This document shows, piece by piece, positions 47,920 through 59,572 of a stretch of DNA of 64,000 bases. The stretch lies in the NCBI RefSeq assembly GCF_001982605.1, contig NZ_MLCN01000016.1, forward strand, positions 1-64,000. The letters run 5' to 3'. The notes under the pieces were generated by a model. The model did not search any database. It was not told the DNA's origin and saw nothing but the letters and a program-made list of their open reading frames with translations. Source of the stretch: Alkanindiges hydrocarboniclasticus. Its GTDB lineage: Bacteria; Pseudomonadota; Gammaproteobacteria; Pseudomonadales; Moraxellaceae. The position numbers were made by a program, and so were the translations under genes. The stretch's first letter is position 1; each line of letters opens with the position of its first letter.

Positions 47920-49077
47920 ATGAAAAGTTATTATTTTTGGGGTATACGCTCAGCCATTAGCCTGAGTTTGCTGGCTATATCACCAGTGTGGGCTTTGAGT
48001 CCGGTCAACAGTAACAGTTTGGGTACCAGTGCTGCGCTGAACAGCGAACAACCAGCAACCGACAGCACGCCTGAGACTGAAAAACCGGAGTTCATGCTTA
48101 GCGTAATTCCAGACACCATTAATGCCATACCTACTATTTTACCGGCTGAGTCGCAGGAAAAGATCGTTGCGCCACAAGCTGAAACACGTGATAAAACCTG
48201 GGCAGACAAGCGGCATGAACGCTTCCGGCAAAATCTGCAACGACAGGCGCACAAGCTGGATGACTGGTTTGGCGAGCCTGACCCGGACAAGCCGGCGCGG
48301 GCCAGTATCCGGATCATGGCTGACACCACCTGGAACAAGTACGACGATGTTGAGGTCAAGCCACGGATTCGCGGCAAGATCAAGCTACCTACACTGGAAA
48401 GACGCTTTAGTCTGGTGTTTGGTGATGACAGTCTGGACGATGAATTACGGGGCAATGTGGCAATTACCAACCCCAATGCCGCTGCTGACCCCAAGAAAAC
48501 ACTGGATCAGGATGCGGCCAAGCGCCAAAACAACTCGTTTGCTGTCCGCTGGAGCGACTGGTTAAAAACCGACCTGTTTGATACTGACTTTGACGTTGGT
48601 TTGCGTGATGGCGCTGAAGATGTGTATGGCCGGATAAAAATCTCGCGTGACTGGACCTTGCCGGATAATTTCACCACACGGGCCGAACAGGTTTATCGCT
48701 ATGGTTCCAGCAGCCAGAACTATGCCCGCACCAATCTGGAAATCCGCCACCATGAAGATGGCGAACCATTTATTGCCAATCAGGCCAGTATCACATACGC
48801 CGATGAAGACCAGGAAGTAGGTGTGCGCTGGGAAAACCGGCTGTTTCGCCAGCATAACTTCTTCCACGACAACACCTTTAGTTATGGGGTTTATACGGGT
48901 GGCCGTGCCAAGGATAAGGACTTTCATTTAAATGGTTATGGGCCATTTGTATCGTGGCGCCAGCCATTTTTGCGCGAATGGTTTTATGTGCAGACCGATG
49001 TAAACTACTACAATGACAAGGATCTGGATCGCAACCACTACCTGTCCACTTTCCTGCGACTGGAAGCGGTATTTTAA
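47920..49077 (+). CDS. Putative outer-membrane beta-barrel protein
   Basis: The 385-residue protein has a signal peptide (about residues 1-25, ending PVWAL), a Pro/Glu/Thr-rich linker to about residue 85, and a basic helix (ADKRHERFRQNLQRQAHKLD). About ten alternating amphipathic strands follow, rich in Asp and Arg, ending with the terminal Phe typical of barrel proteins (LRLEAVF). Terminal strands such as EWFYVQTDVNYYND fit a barrel. I cannot name the family. It stands alone. Confidence 0.6.
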   Translation: MKSYYFWGIRSAISLSLLAISPVWALSPVNSNSLGTSAALNSEQPATDSTPETEKPEFMLSVIPDTINAIPTILPAESQEKIVAPQAETRDKTWADKRHERFRQNLQRQAHKLDDWFGEPDPDKPARASIRIMADTTWNKYDDVEVKPRIRGKIKLPTLERRFSLVFGDDSLDDELRGNVAITNPNAAADPKKTLDQDAAKRQNNSFAVRWSDWLKTDLFDTDFDVGLRDGAEDVYGRIKISRDWTLPDNFTTRAEQVYRYGSSSQNYARTNLEIRHHEDGEPFIANQASITYADEDQEVGVRWENRLFRQHNFFHDNTFSYGVYTGGRAKDKDFHLNGYGPFVSWRQPFLREWFYVQTDVNYYNDKDLDRNHYLSTFLRLEAVF

Positions 49078-49135
49078 GGCGTTACGAAAGGATGCATTCG
49101 CGCTGACGTTTTGATCAAGCCATGATTTGATGCAA

Positions 49136-49666
49136 CTATGATTTGATCAGGCTATAAATAGCCTGATCAATATATTGTCCATGCAGTTTTTCATTGGCTT
49201 TTAAGATGCCTTCCAGCTGAAAACCAAGCTTTTCTGGAATCTTGCGGCTGGCCTGATTATGAACCGCACAACGAATGACAACTCGCTGAATGGCATAAAT
49301 ATAAAAAGCCTGCTCAATTAATATTGGCAAGCTTTGCTGTATTAGCCCCATCGCCTGATACTGCTCGCCCAGCCAGTAGCCCACACTGGCACTGTCATTA
49401 CTACGGTTAAACTCATGAAACCCAATGATACCGGCCAGCCTTTCCTGATAAAAAAGGGCGCACTGAAACCCATTACCACTGGCCCACTGCTGTTTAGTAG
49501 CCTGAATAAATTTTTCGGTGTCTTCAATACGCTGAATAAAACCAACCCACGGCAACCAGCGCGATAAAAACGCCTGATTGCTGCAAGTTAATTCAAATAA
49601 GGCTGGCGCATGCGGCAAGTCCAGCAACTCCAGCCGGATAGATGAACTCACACTGATCTGAAACAT
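49136..49666 (-). CDS. GNAT family N-acetyltransferase (RimJ/RimL type)
   Basis: The 176-residue protein matches the RimL-like GNAT group: LDLPHAPALFELTCSN, RLAGIIGFHEFNRSNDSASVGYWL and SRKIPEKLGFQLEGILKANE. The acetyl-CoA loop reads QAMGLI, a variant of the usual R/Q-x-x-G-x-A/G. Substrates in this group are protein N-termini or small amines; this one is unknown. Confidence 0.85.
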   Translation of the reverse strand: MFQISVSSSIRLELLDLPHAPALFELTCSNQAFLSRWLPWVGFIQRIEDTEKFIQATKQQWASGNGFQCALFYQERLAGIIGFHEFNRSNDSASVGYWLGEQYQAMGLIQQSLPILIEQAFYIYAIQRVVIRCAVHNQASRKIPEKLGFQLEGILKANEKLHGQYIDQAIYSLIKS

Positions 49667-49801
49667 ACTAATCCCTTGAGTTGTCCGGTGGTTACCTGTT
49701 CAACAGTGACTTGCTACATGCTGACCTGCTACATGTTTGGTAAACGCTGATTTGGCAAGCAGTACCGGCTTACGGCTTTTTAGACCCTTAGCTTTTAAAA
49801 A

Positions 49802-51949
49802 TTACCAGCGATAGGCCAATGCACCAATTACTGTACGTGAGCTACCCAATTGGCAAGTGTTATAACTACACTGTGAATAATAGGTCTTGCCGGTCAGGTT
49901 GACCATATTTAGCGACAGATTAAAGGGTTGTAAATCATAATTAATCAGGGCATCCAGCAAGGTAACATCGGGCGTGCTTTTGGCTCGTGCATCGGTCATG
50001 GAGGCATTGCTTTGCTCGCCAATATAACGCACGCCAAGGCCCAGCTTTAACTGGCCACTGCCAAGCTGGCCCACGTGGTAATCGGCCCATAATGATGCCT
50101 GCTGGCGCGGTACATTGGCCGTGCGCTGGTTCACCTCAGCAGCTATCAGGCTTTGCGTGGTTTTGGCATCAATATAGCTGTAGGCTGCTATCAGGTTGAT
50201 ATCCGGCAATGGACTAAATTTTGCTTCCAGCTCAGCACCCCGTGAGCGCACTTCACCAATTTGCCGCACAATTTGTGTTACAGGATCAGTGTTTGACACA
50301 TTAGTCTGGGTAAGCTGATACAGCGCCACGCTATACAGGCTGTTACTGCCCAACGGCTGATAACGCAAGCCTGCCTCATATTGCTCACCTTCGGTAGGTT
50401 CAAGCTTGCGGTGCGCAGGGCTACCATCATCGCCGGATACCGGTTGAAAGCTTTGTGAAAAACTAAGATAAGGGGCAATGCCGTTATCCAGCAAATACAC
50501 CAGTCCGGCCCGGCCAGTCAGGGCATCATCCTTGTCATCCGCGCTGCCAGTAGCTTTGCTGTCTACCCAGTCCTGCCGCAGGCCTGTCAGAAAAACCCAG
50601 TGGTCATCCAGTTTTAACTGGTTTTGCGCGTAGACACCCAGCGTTTTGGTCTGGTCGGTACTGTAATCAGCCAGCGAGTTACTGTAATCAATCAGGCCAC
50701 TGTATTGCGGGTTAAAAATATCAATCGGTGTCAGTGTTAAGTCCCAGTTTGCGGGCATTGACCCATTTTCACGCAGCCAGTCCACGCCGGTAATCAGCGT
50801 ATTCTCAAAGCGCGCGCCGCTGGTTTTCCATTCCAGAAAGGTGTCTGCCACCAGACGATGGACTTTATCAAAGCGGTCATAGCCGCTACGGGTGGCCGTG
50901 CGCTGGTCACTGGCATCCAGATTAATGGATGAATAACGCCAGTGTACCTTGCTGTAGCTGTAGCGCAGCTTGTGTTCCAGTTTTAGCTGGTCACTGAACC
51001 GATGTTCCAGCAAATATCCAATGCTGCCTTTTTCATCATCACCCGTGCTCCAGTCCGGCTCACCCAGAAAAGTACCTGGGCGCAACTGGCCATTTTTATT
51101 GGGCAACAAGGTGCCCTCTACCGGTAGCCCATTAACAAAGGTGAGTTTGTTTTCCTGATAATTGCCCAGCAGCGTCAGGCTGGTGCGGTCATTTGGTGTC
51201 CAGCTAATGGCGGGTGCCAGGTAATAGCGGTCATTGGCGGTATAATCGACAGGCGTATCGCTTTGCCGGGCAACAGCAGTCAGGCGATAGTTCAGTGTTC
51301 CGTCGCTATTTAGCGCATCCGATACATCCAGATTAAGCTGCCGGTGGTTGTCATTGCCCAGCTCAAGTTTGACTTCATGTAAAGGTTCATCGGTTGGCCG
51401 CTTGGAAATGGTATTGATGGCACCGCCCGGACTCAGCTTGCCATACAGAACCGATGCGGCTCCCTTTAAAAATTCAACCCGTTCCAGCCCATAGCTTTCC
51501 TGCCGGTTGCCCCACGCGCCGCCATCATATAGCCCATCACGCAGCATGCCACCATACTGGGTAAAACCCCGAATGGTAAACGTTTCATTGGCCGGGTTAA
51601 AACCGGATTTATTAAACAGGCCTGCACTGTAGCCTAGTGCTTCCACCACAGTACGCGCACCGGTGGACTGAATCTGATCCTGCGTGACCACGGTCAAAGA
51701 TTGTGGGGTTTCCAGAATCGGCGTATCGGTTTTGGTGCCTGTGGTGCTGCGTTTGGCAACATAGCCGTCTACCGGGCCATCCCCTTTTTCCATGTCACTG
51801 CTGGCCGTAACAGTAATGGTGGGCAAGGCATCATTGCTGGATGGCGCCGCATAATCGCTTGCCTGTGCTGCTGATAACAGACCTGCATTAGCCATAATAC
51901 AGCTGATATATAGTCCCAACCGATGTGGCTGTACTCGTAAATTTTGCAT
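49802..51949 (-). CDS. TonB-dependent siderophore receptor
   Basis: The protein of about 715 residues has a signal peptide (ending near AAQAS), a TonB box region (LPTITVTA), and a plug domain with RTVVEALGYSAGLFNK, FTIRGFTQYGGMLRDGLYDGG and VEFLKGAASVLYG. A 22-strand barrel ends in Trp. The layout and the Cys-containing last loop resemble FhuA/FoxA-type hydroxamate siderophore receptors. AGGGG seven bases upstream favours ATG 51949 over ATG 51967. A Fur-type box lies about 80 bases upstream. No siderophore synthesis genes are nearby, so it may take up foreign siderophores. Confidence 0.9.
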   Translation of the reverse strand: MQNLRVQPHRLGLYISCIMANAGLLSAAQASDYAAPSSNDALPTITVTASSDMEKGDGPVDGYVAKRSTTGTKTDTPILETPQSLTVVTQDQIQSTGARTVVEALGYSAGLFNKSGFNPANETFTIRGFTQYGGMLRDGLYDGGAWGNRQESYGLERVEFLKGAASVLYGKLSPGGAINTISKRPTDEPLHEVKLELGNDNHRQLNLDVSDALNSDGTLNYRLTAVARQSDTPVDYTANDRYYLAPAISWTPNDRTSLTLLGNYQENKLTFVNGLPVEGTLLPNKNGQLRPGTFLGEPDWSTGDDEKGSIGYLLEHRFSDQLKLEHKLRYSYSKVHWRYSSINLDASDQRTATRSGYDRFDKVHRLVADTFLEWKTSGARFENTLITGVDWLRENGSMPANWDLTLTPIDIFNPQYSGLIDYSNSLADYSTDQTKTLGVYAQNQLKLDDHWVFLTGLRQDWVDSKATGSADDKDDALTGRAGLVYLLDNGIAPYLSFSQSFQPVSGDDGSPAHRKLEPTEGEQYEAGLRYQPLGSNSLYSVALYQLTQTNVSNTDPVTQIVRQIGEVRSRGAELEAKFSPLPDINLIAAYSYIDAKTTQSLIAAEVNQRTANVPRQQASLWADYHVGQLGSGQLKLGLGVRYIGEQSNASMTDARAKSTPDVTLLDALINYDLQPFNLSLNMVNLTGKTYYSQCSYNTCQLGSSRTVIGALAYRW

Positions 51950-52030
51950 GATAACGCCCCTAAACATTCATTTATTAGTTTTAATTCAAGCTTCATGAAA
52001 GCTATTTAATAAATATTATCATTATTCTAT

Positions 52031-52049
52031 AAAAAAGATAATCATTATC
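52031..52049. promoter_or_regulatory. Fur box upstream of the siderophore receptor
   Basis: The 19-mer ending GATAATCATTATC matches the Fur consensus GATAATGATAATCATTATC at 16 of 19 positions. A second, weaker AT-rich Fur-like stretch lies at 52010-52028. The position fits iron repression of the receptor gene. Confidence 0.8.
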
Positions 52050-52082
52050 ATTTATAAGTTAAATCATTATTTTCTCATTATA

Positions 52083-52111
52083 AAAAAAGGGAGCCTAGAG
52101 CTCCCTTTTTA
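52083..52111. terminator. Terminator of htpG
   Basis: AAAAAGGGAGC and GCTCCCTTTTT arms with a five-base loop lie 25 bases after the htpG stop. Confidence 0.9.
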
Positions 52112-52136
52112 CCACATCACATGGATTGACAGTCCA

Positions 52137-54110
52137 TTAACCCAGCAGCAAGCTGTTAATACGCTTTAAATACGCCGCTGGATCTTCCGGTACGCCGCCT
52201 TCTGCCAGTAGTGCCTGGTCAAAAATCACGTTGGCCAGATCCTCAAAACGAGAGCCATCAAATTGTGCTGAGCTTTCCAGACGCTTAACCAGCGGATGCT
52301 CTGGATTAATTTCCAGAATAGGCTTGGATTCCGGCACTGGCTGGCCAGCCTGTTTCAACATTCGTACCAGTTGTGGAGACAAGTCCTGATCTCCCACCAC
52401 CAAGCAGGCTGGACTATCTACCAGACGCGTGGTGACGCGCACTTCCTTAGCTTTGTCTTTTAGGCTGCTGCTGAGTTTTTCCAGCGTAGGCTTGAGGGTT
52501 TCAGCCGCTGTTTCAGCCGCTTTCTTCTCTTCTTCGTCCTGCAACTTGCCCAAGTCTACTGCGCCCTTGGCCACACTTTGCAGTGGTGTACCGTCAAAGT
52601 CGGTGAGGAAGTTGAGCGCCCATTCGTCTACCCTGTCGGTCATCAGCAGCACTTCAATGCCTTTTTTCTTAAACAACTCCAGTTGTGGGCTGTTTTTGGC
52701 AGCAGCCAGACTTTCAGCCGTCAGGTAATAAATGGCGTCCTGACCGTCTTTCATGTTGGCCTTGTAATCGGCAAACGATACGGTAACGTCATCGGTATTG
52801 GTAGAGGCAAAGCGCAGCAGCTTGGCAATTTTGTCTTTATTGCCAAAGTCTTCGCCCAGCCCCTCTTTCAGCACGGCGCCAAATTCCTTGTAGAAGGTGG
52901 CAAATTTGTCCTGTTGCTCCTTGTCCTCGCTCTTGGCCATTGTATCCAGCAGACCCAGTACGCGGCGGGCATTGCCTTCGCGGATGGTGCGTACATCCTT
53001 GCTTTCCTGCAACAGTTCACGGCTGACGTTGAGCGGCAAGTCAGCGCTGTCAATAATGCCCTTCACAAAGCGCAAGTAGGATGGCATCAGGTTTTCTGCT
53101 TCATCCATAATGAATACGCGCTTCACATACAGCTTGATGCCGGACTTTTGCTCGCGGGTAAACAGGTCATGCGGCGCTTTAGCGGGAATGTATAGCAGTT
53201 GGGTGTATTCGGTGCTGCCTTCTACCCGGTTATGGCTCCACGCCAGCGGTGCTTCAAAGTCGTGGCTAAACTGCTTGTAAAACTCGGTGTATTGCTCTTC
53301 GGAAATATCTTTCTTGTTGCGGGTCCACAGGGCGCTGGCTGAGTTGATGGTTTCCCACTCATCCGTCATGACCATCTTGCCTTGTTCGTCAGAACCTTCT
53401 TCAGCCTCCTGCCAGACTTCCTTTCTCATCTGGATGGGCAGGCTGATGTGGTCGGAATACTTGTTGACAATTTGCTTGACCTTCCACGCTTCCAGATACT
53501 CTACGGCATCGTCGCGCAGGTGCAGGATAATGTCAGTGCCGCGAGTTTCCTTGCTAATTTGCTCGACATCAAAATCGCCAGTGCCGCCGCTAATCCAGCG
53601 CACGCCATTGCTGGCTGGCTCGCCTGCCCGGCGTGATTCCACAGTAATTTTATCGGCCACAATAAAACCGGAATAAAAACCAACCCCAAACTGGCCAATC
53701 AACTGGGCATCGTTTTTCTGGTCGCCAGTCAGCTTGGACATAAAGTCCTTGGTGCCGGATTTGGCAATCGTACCGAGGTTATCAATGGCCTCAGATTCTG
53801 TCAGGCCAATGCCGTTATCACTAATGGTAATGGTTTTATGGTCTTTATCCAGCGTAATGCGCACATGCAAATCCGGGTCATTTTCATACAGTGCGCCATT
53901 ATTGATGCCTTCAAAACGCAGCTTGTCGCAGGCATCCGAGGCATTGGAAATCAGCTCACGCAGGAAAATTTCCGGATTGGAATACAAAGAATGCGTGACC
54001 AGATGCAGTAGCTGGGCCACTTCAGCCTGAAAGCTGTAACTTTTGGCCTGCGCATTGCCTGCCTGCGGACTGTTCTGGTTTTCTGGCTGGTTTTCTGTAA
54101 ATTCGTTCAT
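52137..54110 (-). CDS. htpG: Molecular chaperone HtpG (Hsp90)
   Basis: HtpG is the cytoplasmic Hsp90 ATPase chaperone. From ATG 54110, preceded by GGAG at eight bases, it has 657 residues. The GHKL ATP site is formed by [39 protein letters not shown] and [13 protein letters not shown]. The middle domain includes [16 protein letters not shown], and the C-terminal dimerisation domain follows. A longer frame to 54164 adds a non-conserved leader. A sigma-32-type promoter lies 40-70 bases upstream. Confidence 0.96.
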   Translation of the reverse strand: MNEFTENQPENQNSPQAGNAQAKSYSFQAEVAQLLHLVTHSLYSNPEIFLRELISNASDACDKLRFEGINNGALYENDPDLHVRITLDKDHKTITISDNGIGLTESEAIDNLGTIAKSGTKDFMSKLTGDQKNDAQLIGQFGVGFYSGFIVADKITVESRRAGEPASNGVRWISGGTGDFDVEQISKETRGTDIILHLRDDAVEYLEAWKVKQIVNKYSDHISLPIQMRKEVWQEAEEGSDEQGKMVMTDEWETINSASALWTRNKKDISEEQYTEFYKQFSHDFEAPLAWSHNRVEGSTEYTQLLYIPAKAPHDLFTREQKSGIKLYVKRVFIMDEAENLMPSYLRFVKGIIDSADLPLNVSRELLQESKDVRTIREGNARRVLGLLDTMAKSEDKEQQDKFATFYKEFGAVLKEGLGEDFGNKDKIAKLLRFASTNTDDVTVSFADYKANMKDGQDAIYYLTAESLAAAKNSPQLELFKKKGIEVLLMTDRVDEWALNFLTDFDGTPLQSVAKGAVDLGKLQDEEEKKAAETAAETLKPTLEKLSSSLKDKAKEVRVTTRLVDSPACLVVGDQDLSPQLVRMLKQAGQPVPESKPILEINPEHPLVKRLESSAQFDGSRFEDLANVIFDQALLAEGGVPEDPAAYLKRINSLLLG

Positions 54111-54149
54111 TGTAAACTCCTGTTTTAACCCAAAATGGCTTGTCAAACG

Positions 54150-54178
54150 GAGTGGGGCCGACAAGGTTTTTTTTCAAG
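54150..54178 (-). promoter_or_regulatory. Sigma-32 promoter of htpG
   Basis: Read on the minus strand, CTTGAAA (54178-54172) is followed after 14 bases by CCCCACTC (54157-54150). This is very close to the heat-shock consensus CTTGAAA-N13/14-CCCCATNT, upstream of a known heat-shock gene. Confidence 0.85.
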
Positions 54179-54267
54179 CATCCAATAGCCTGACTGAATT
54201 ATTTTTGTGCAATATGGCGTTATGCAATGTGGCAGTTTTGACCGCATTAACACTAGTGCTCAGTGCT

Positions 54268-54306
54268 TGTGGACAACCCCTGTGAATAACAGCAAAGTTA
54301 TCCACA
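54268..54306. promoter_or_regulatory. Cluster of three DnaA-box-like 9-mers
   Basis: TGTGGACAA (54268-54276, one mismatch to the box on the minus strand), TGTGAATAA (54281-54289, minus-strand TTATTCACA, fits TTATNCACA) and TTATCCACA (54298-54306, perfect) occur within 39 bases. They lie between htpG and the LprI-like gene, outside any coding region. Confidence 0.55.
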
Positions 54307-54342
54307 GATCGGCTTGTTTTTTATGCAATGCCGCAAAATTTC

Positions 54343-54726
54343 TTAAAATGGCCCATGTGAAAGTACCCGGTCGTGTAGCATTTGATCCAGTTGTTTTTGC
54401 CGGTTCTGGTATGCATTGGCAATGCACGCCACGTTACTGCCACAGCCATTGCGCTGCTTGAGCCAGAGCACTTGCTCACCAATTAAATGGTCGCGTCCGC
54501 CCATGGGTACGGCATGGCTCATAATATTAAAAGTGGTTGCCATTTTGACATCACGGTCATTGAGGCTGCGGTTGGCACAAATGGTTTTTTCGGTGGCAAG
54601 GCGGGCCTTGTTGCAGTCATAGCTGGCGGCTTGCGCCAGTGTGCCAAAACCTGCCAGCCCAAAGCCTATTACGCCAAGTACAGTGCTTAAGGTAGAGGTT
54701 ACTAATAGGCGCTGTGATTTTTTCAT
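54343..54726 (-). CDS. LprI/DUF1311-like exported protein
   Basis: The 127-residue protein has a signal peptide to about residue 33 (ending TLAQA). A compact domain follows with SYDCNKARLATEKTICAN, a pattern of the DUF1311/LprI (lysozyme inhibitor-like) family. A Cys pair late in the protein (NGCGSNVACIANAYQNR) makes two disulfides likely. Family members are periplasmic, and some inhibit lysozyme; activity here is inferred only. Confidence 0.8.
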   Translation of the reverse strand: MKKSQRLLVTSTLSTVLGVIGFGLAGFGTLAQAASYDCNKARLATEKTICANRSLNDRDVKMATTFNIMSHAVPMGGRDHLIGEQVLWLKQRNGCGSNVACIANAYQNRQKQLDQMLHDRVLSHGPF

Positions 54727-55327
54727 GGTTCACCTGCACAAACTTGAAAAACTTTAGGGTTAAGCATGCTGCTACCTTTAAAAGTCTAATAAGGCACACC
54801 AATGGCTTACACCGGTTTTGTGCACTAGTTAAATGTTATTTTGTAAGCTTTGCCTCAACAATGCAGATTTTGCCCGGCATTGTAGTTGGGTGGTAAATGC
54901 CAAATACAAGCCAGCCTGCTTTTGTGAAAGCAACTATTGGTTTTTCTGTTCTGTACTGGTGACGCTTGCCATCAGCACAAATGGTATTTTTAGCCAGTTA
55001 ATTTTGTGCAGGCTTTGCAATAATTCAGCCAAAGCTTACAGGACACTGTGCTGTGCCGGTAAATGGGCTGCCAATACGGTTCAAGGTGTGAGCATAGGAG
55101 CGGCAAAGTCATCATCCGGCTTGGCTTTTAACGCTGATTCCCGGCCTGATTTTTTGACGAACTCAGCACAATAACCAGTAATTTTTCAGTAATTCAGGTG
55201 AAAATGTGACGGCGTTCTCTTGGCTTTACCAAGCTATGCTTGTCACAATGGCATCAAACTGAAAAATGCAACGATAAGCTAAACTTACAAAAGCGGATGC
55301 AAGAACTAAAAATAAGGAGGCTTCGGG
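54727..55327. other. 601-base region without a supported gene
   Basis: Several short open frames occur here, the longest about 113 codons (54833-55174 plus), but none shows ribosome sites, conserved motifs or neighbour-like codon use. A small hairpin (CTTGG/CCAAG) lies near 55219-55233. The 3' part must contain the promoter of the quinoprotein gene, which has an AGGAGG at 55315-55320. Confidence 0.4.
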
Positions 55328-57019
55328 ATGAAGCACTATCTGTTGACCACCCTACTCACGCTCAGCAGTTTGGGCAGCATGCAGGCGGCGCAAGCGGTAC
55401 GCTGTAGTGCAACAATTGATCCGCTACAGCAGGTGCTGGCCAATAGTCTAGGTTATAACCTGAATAACACGCGGCAAGGGATTTCTGCCATCAACAGCGG
55501 CAATGTCAGCCAGCTTGAACTGGCGTATGTGCATGTTGCACCAGACCCGGATGCCACCGAACGGCGTGGCGCCCCCACATTAACCCATCAGGTAATTTAT
55601 GCACCCACCCGCTCCAGCATTGTGGCCCTTGATCGCGCCACTGGCTGTGAGTACTGGAATTATACCATTAAGGTAGGCTCATCCATTGCCGGGGGAGATG
55701 GCTTTCGGGCCATGAATTATGTGCCGGCACTCGGTAGCAAGCCTGCTCTGGTGGTTGCTGGTGACAGTGAAGGCAAGCTGCACGTGCTCAATGCCCAGAC
55801 CGGCCAGTTGCTATGGCAAAAATTTGTAGGCACAGATAAAGCCTACCACCGCATTACAGCCACGCCGCAGTTTTATCAGGGCAAGTTGCTGGTTGGCATG
55901 GCATCCCGTGAAATTTTTACAGCCCTGTCCAAATTTGTGATGGCCTGCTGTGAATCGCATGGCCTGCTGGTATCGGTAGATGCCTACAGTGGCAAGATTG
56001 ACTGGACCTATCACACCACAGCAGCAGCACAGCGCCTGTGGGACTTGCATCATGGCCCCAATGGCGTACCGGTGTGGAGTACCCCTGCCATTGATGAAGC
56101 CAGCCATACGGTTTATATCGGTACGGGCCAGAACTACAGCATGCCCATTACCAGCAATTCTGATTCCATCATTGCGCTGGATGCCCGTAATGGGAAGGTC
56201 AAATGGATTTTTCAGGCCACCGCCAATGACTCCTATCCAATAGCCTGTGGTGCCCCTTTTCCCCTAAATGGCCCGTGCAGTCCATTGCAAAGCAGCGATT
56301 TTGATTTTGGGGCCTCGCCCATTATCAGTACAACCCGTAGTGGCCGCAAGGTTATTCTGGCAGGTTCCAAAAATGGTGTGGTGTATTCATTGGATGCAGT
56401 GAATGGCCAGTTAAACTGGCAAAAACGGCTGGGAGCCGGGGCTAATCTGGGTGGTATTCACTGGGGCATGGCCACCGACCGGCAGCGCCTGTATGTAGCC
56501 GTGAGTGACGTCATGATCAATAAAATGAATGCCCTGTCAATTGACCAGCTCAATACGCCCTTACATAATCCAGCCAGCCATAGCGGGCCTAACGGCAAAG
56601 GCATGTCACTGGCACCCAATGGCAAGCCCGGTGTGTATGCGCTGGACATTGAAAATGGCAATCTGCTCTGGGAGCAGCATCCCAGCCATGTGGCCAGTGA
56701 CGGCAACAGCTATCCTTCGGCCTATTCGGCAGCCGTAGCGGTCACCAATGACGTGGTCTTTGCCGGTTCGCTAAACGGTGTCATGAAAGCCTTTCGCAGC
56801 ACTGATGGCCGGGAACTCTGGTCATATAACACTGCCAAACCGGTCAATGGGGTAAATGGAATCAGTGGCAATGGCGGCACCATTGATCAGGTGGGTGCTT
56901 ACATTGGCGGCAATAATCTGATTATTAATTCCGGCTACGACCAGTTTGGCGGCACCAATACCTTACAGGCTGGACCAGGTAACGCAATGTATGTATTCAG
57001 GCTGGCAGGAACACGATAA
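55328..57019 (+). CDS. PQQ-dependent quinoprotein dehydrogenase (polyvinyl-alcohol-dehydrogenase-like beta-propeller)
   Basis: The 563-residue exported protein has a signal peptide (about 1-23) and an eight-bladed-type PQQ propeller with repeated A-x-D-x-x-x-G-x-x-x-W blade motifs (ALDRATGCEYW, VLNAQTGQLLWQ, ALDARNGKVKWIF, SLDAVNGQLNWQ, ALDIENGNLLWEQ). A vicinal cysteine pair C207-C208 matches the disulfide that stacks on PQQ in quinoprotein alcohol dehydrogenases. N269 (GTGQNY) and the D324-F-D326 segment are candidate metal and catalytic residues. No heme c motif is present, so electrons would pass to a separate carrier. AGGAGG lies seven bases before the ATG. The PQQ receptor gene follows. 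The alcohol substrate is unknown. Confidence 0.82.
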   Translation: MKHYLLTTLLTLSSLGSMQAAQAVRCSATIDPLQQVLANSLGYNLNNTRQGISAINSGNVSQLELAYVHVAPDPDATERRGAPTLTHQVIYAPTRSSIVALDRATGCEYWNYTIKVGSSIAGGDGFRAMNYVPALGSKPALVVAGDSEGKLHVLNAQTGQLLWQKFVGTDKAYHRITATPQFYQGKLLVGMASREIFTALSKFVMACCESHGLLVSVDAYSGKIDWTYHTTAAAQRLWDLHHGPNGVPVWSTPAIDEASHTVYIGTGQNYSMPITSNSDSIIALDARNGKVKWIFQATANDSYPIACGAPFPLNGPCSPLQSSDFDFGASPIISTTRSGRKVILAGSKNGVVYSLDAVNGQLNWQKRLGAGANLGGIHWGMATDRQRLYVAVSDVMINKMNALSIDQLNTPLHNPASHSGPNGKGMSLAPNGKPGVYALDIENGNLLWEQHPSHVASDGNSYPSAYSAAVAVTNDVVFAGSLNGVMKAFRSTDGRELWSYNTAKPVNGVNGISGNGGTIDQVGAYIGGNNLIINSGYDQFGGTNTLQAGPGNAMYVFRLAGTR

Positions 57020-57034
57020 CCTCCGATTTTTAAT

Positions 57035-57070
57035 GCAGTTAATGTCAGGATTGTTACCTTAATTAACTGC
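57035..57070. repeat. Inverted repeat between quinoprotein and receptor genes
   Basis: GCAGTTAA (57035-57042) and TTAACTGC (57063-57070) are exact inverse copies around a 20-base loop. No T-run follows, so it is not a standard terminator; it could be an mRNA stem or a binding site. Confidence 0.45.
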
Positions 57071-57150
57071 AAGACTGATGCGTGATCGCTCTTTACTGGC
57101 CTTTGTTCACCGGCCTTTTTACAGACTGTTTGCTGCTTTAGGATATTGTG

Positions 57151-59466
<2,316 letters not shown>

Positions 59467-59572
59467 GCCCGACAGATCAGGCTTCTTTCATTACATAAGC
59501 TTGTAAAAAAACAGCCAATGAAAGAAGCCGATGGGCTTAGCTGCTGTTCACGGCACGAGCCTAGGCCCCGGC

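Noticed and set aside
52578-53195. A 205-codon frame opposite htpG
   Set aside because: It lies wholly inside conserved htpG on the other strand; its length reflects codon bias.
54833-55174. A 113-codon open frame upstream of the quinoprotein gene
   Set aside because: No ribosome site, cysteine-rich irregular composition, and no recognisable domain; likely chance.
55210-55245. Sigma-54 promoter before the quinoprotein gene
   Set aside because: GG and GC are present near TTGGCTTTACC, but the spacing is off by one and the flanking bases do not match.
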